From positions 10,205-25,125 of the forward strand of contig DBTZ01000029.1 in NCBI GenBank assembly GCA_002307315.1: a stretch of DNA of 14,921 bases, read 5' to 3'. The position numbers and the translations under genes are program-made. This DNA is from Alphaproteobacteria bacterium UBA1303 (GTDB lineage: Bacteria; Pseudomonadota; Alphaproteobacteria; Micropepsales; Micropepsaceae). How positions within the stretch are numbered: the stretch's first letter is position 1; each line of letters starts with the position of its first letter. Of the stretch, positions 14,236 through 14,921 are shown one piece after another. The notes under the pieces were generated by a model that ran no database searches, had not been told where the DNA came from, and worked only from the letters and a program-made list of their open reading frames with translations.

Positions 14236-14921
14236 TTGAACAACTTACGAAATTTGGCGGTCTGGATTCTGCTCGCCCTGCTCCTGGTGCTGGCGTTCAA
14301 TATGTTCAACGGTTCCAGCAAGGCGCCGGAGGCCAAGAAGATCGATTATTCCGAATTCGTCCTGAAAACCGAATCCGGTGCGGTGAAATCGGTCGTCATT
14401 CAGGGGCGGAACATCAAGGGCGAACTGGTCAACGGTCAGTCTTTTGCGACCTACAATCCCGAGGATACGGGGTTGATCCAGCGGCTCTTGAACCACAAGG
14501 TCAACATCGAAACCAAGCCCGAGGACGACGGTTCGTTCAGTCTGGTCAATATCCTGATTAGTTGGCTGCCGATGCTGCTGGTGATTGGGGTGTGGATTTT
14601 TCTGTTCCGCCAGATGCAGGGCGGCGGCGGCAAGGCGATGGGCTTCGGTAAGAGCCGCGCCAAGCTTTTGACCGAGAAATCCGGCCGCGTCACCTTCGAG
14701 GATGTTGCCGGCGTCGACGAGGCCAAGGACGACCTCAAGGAGATCGTCGATTTCCTCAAAGATCCGCAGAAGTTCACTAAGCTGGGCGGGCGCATCCCCA
14801 AGGGCGTGCTGCTGGTCGGCCCGCCGGGTACCGGCAAAACCTTGCTCGCCCGCGCCATCGCCGGCGAAGCCAACGTGCCGTTCTTCACCATCTCGGGTTC
14901 CGACTTCGTCGAGATGTTCGT
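14236..14921 (+). CDS. ftsH: ATP-dependent zinc metalloprotease FtsH, 3'-truncated by window edge
   Basis: FtsH is a hexameric inner-membrane AAA+ protease that degrades misfolded membrane proteins and regulators such as LpxC or sigma32. The first 228 codons are present. They show membrane helix 1 (7-24), a periplasmic domain (about 28-104), membrane helix 2 (105-125), a Gly-rich linker (129-138), FEDVAGVDEAK (154-164) and Walker A GPPGTGKT (195-202). The remaining AAA+ part and the HEXXH zinc protease domain lie beyond the window; the full protein would be about 640 residues. The start is TTG 14236: GAGGAA lies nine bases upstream, the family sequence begins MNNLRNLAVW, and no ATG fits. The tilS-ftsH order is common in proteobacteria. 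Confidence 0.96.
   Translation, partial: MNNLRNLAVWILLALLLVLAFNMFNGSSKAPEAKKIDYSEFVLKTESGAVKSVVIQGRNIKGELVNGQSFATYNPEDTGLIQRLLNHKVNIETKPEDDGSFSLVNILISWLPMLLVIGVWIFLFRQMQGGGGKAMGFGKSRAKLLTEKSGRVTFEDVAGVDEAKDDLKEIVDFLKDPQKFTKLGGRIPKGVLLVGPPGTGKTLLARAIAGEANVPFFTISGSDFVEMF

Overview
The window reads as a chromosomal segment of a high-GC alphaproteobacterium, most likely a member of the Rhodospirillales or a relative. This is inferred from gene content and order (tkt-gap; coiled-coil gene-zapA-6S RNA-fau; ruvB-ybgC-tolQRAB-pal-cpoB-tilS-ftsH), not from a database search. Most of it is housekeeping; the accessory part is about 4.64-6.45 kb.

Layout. On the minus strand, tkt (transketolase) is followed by gap (GAPDH, cut by the left edge), a central-carbon pair that probably shares a transcript. 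A 172-bp divergent region separates tkt from the plus-strand genes, and everything after it is on the plus strand. First come a small coiled-coil gene and zapA, which match the ZauP-ZapA Z-ring pair. A 6S RNA gene follows, recognised by its long closing stem and by its position, and then fau (5-formyltetrahydrofolate cyclo-ligase).

The accessory block begins at the fau stop codon. A strong sigma70-type promoter overlaps that stop. It drives a Phd/YefM-type antitoxin and a PIN-domain (VapC-family) toxin, with a direct-repeat operator at the predicted transcription start. Next is an AT-rich 341-codon gene of unknown function, clearly different in composition from its neighbours, with an R-x4-H motif of the kind seen in HEPN ribonucleases. 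Its stop codon overlaps the start of ruvB. The ruvC and ruvA genes that commonly precede ruvB in this group are not in the window.

After ruvB comes the cell-envelope cluster: ybgC, tolQ, tolR, tolA, tolB and pal, closed by a very clear intrinsic terminator. Beyond it lie cpoB, tilS (tRNA-Ile lysidine synthetase) and the 5' part of ftsH (membrane AAA+ protease), which runs off the right edge. TolQRA form the inner-membrane motor, TolB and Pal the periplasmic and outer-membrane partners, and CpoB links the complex to septal peptidoglycan synthesis, so much of the window serves cell division and envelope constriction.

Points worth a second look are the AT-rich HEPN-like gene fused transcriptionally to ruvB, the toxin-antitoxin control region, an unusual signal-peptide-like N-terminal extension on TolQ, and the absence of a ribosome binding site for fau directly behind 6S RNA. 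No CRISPR array, tRNA, rRNA, insertion sequence or integrase is visible.
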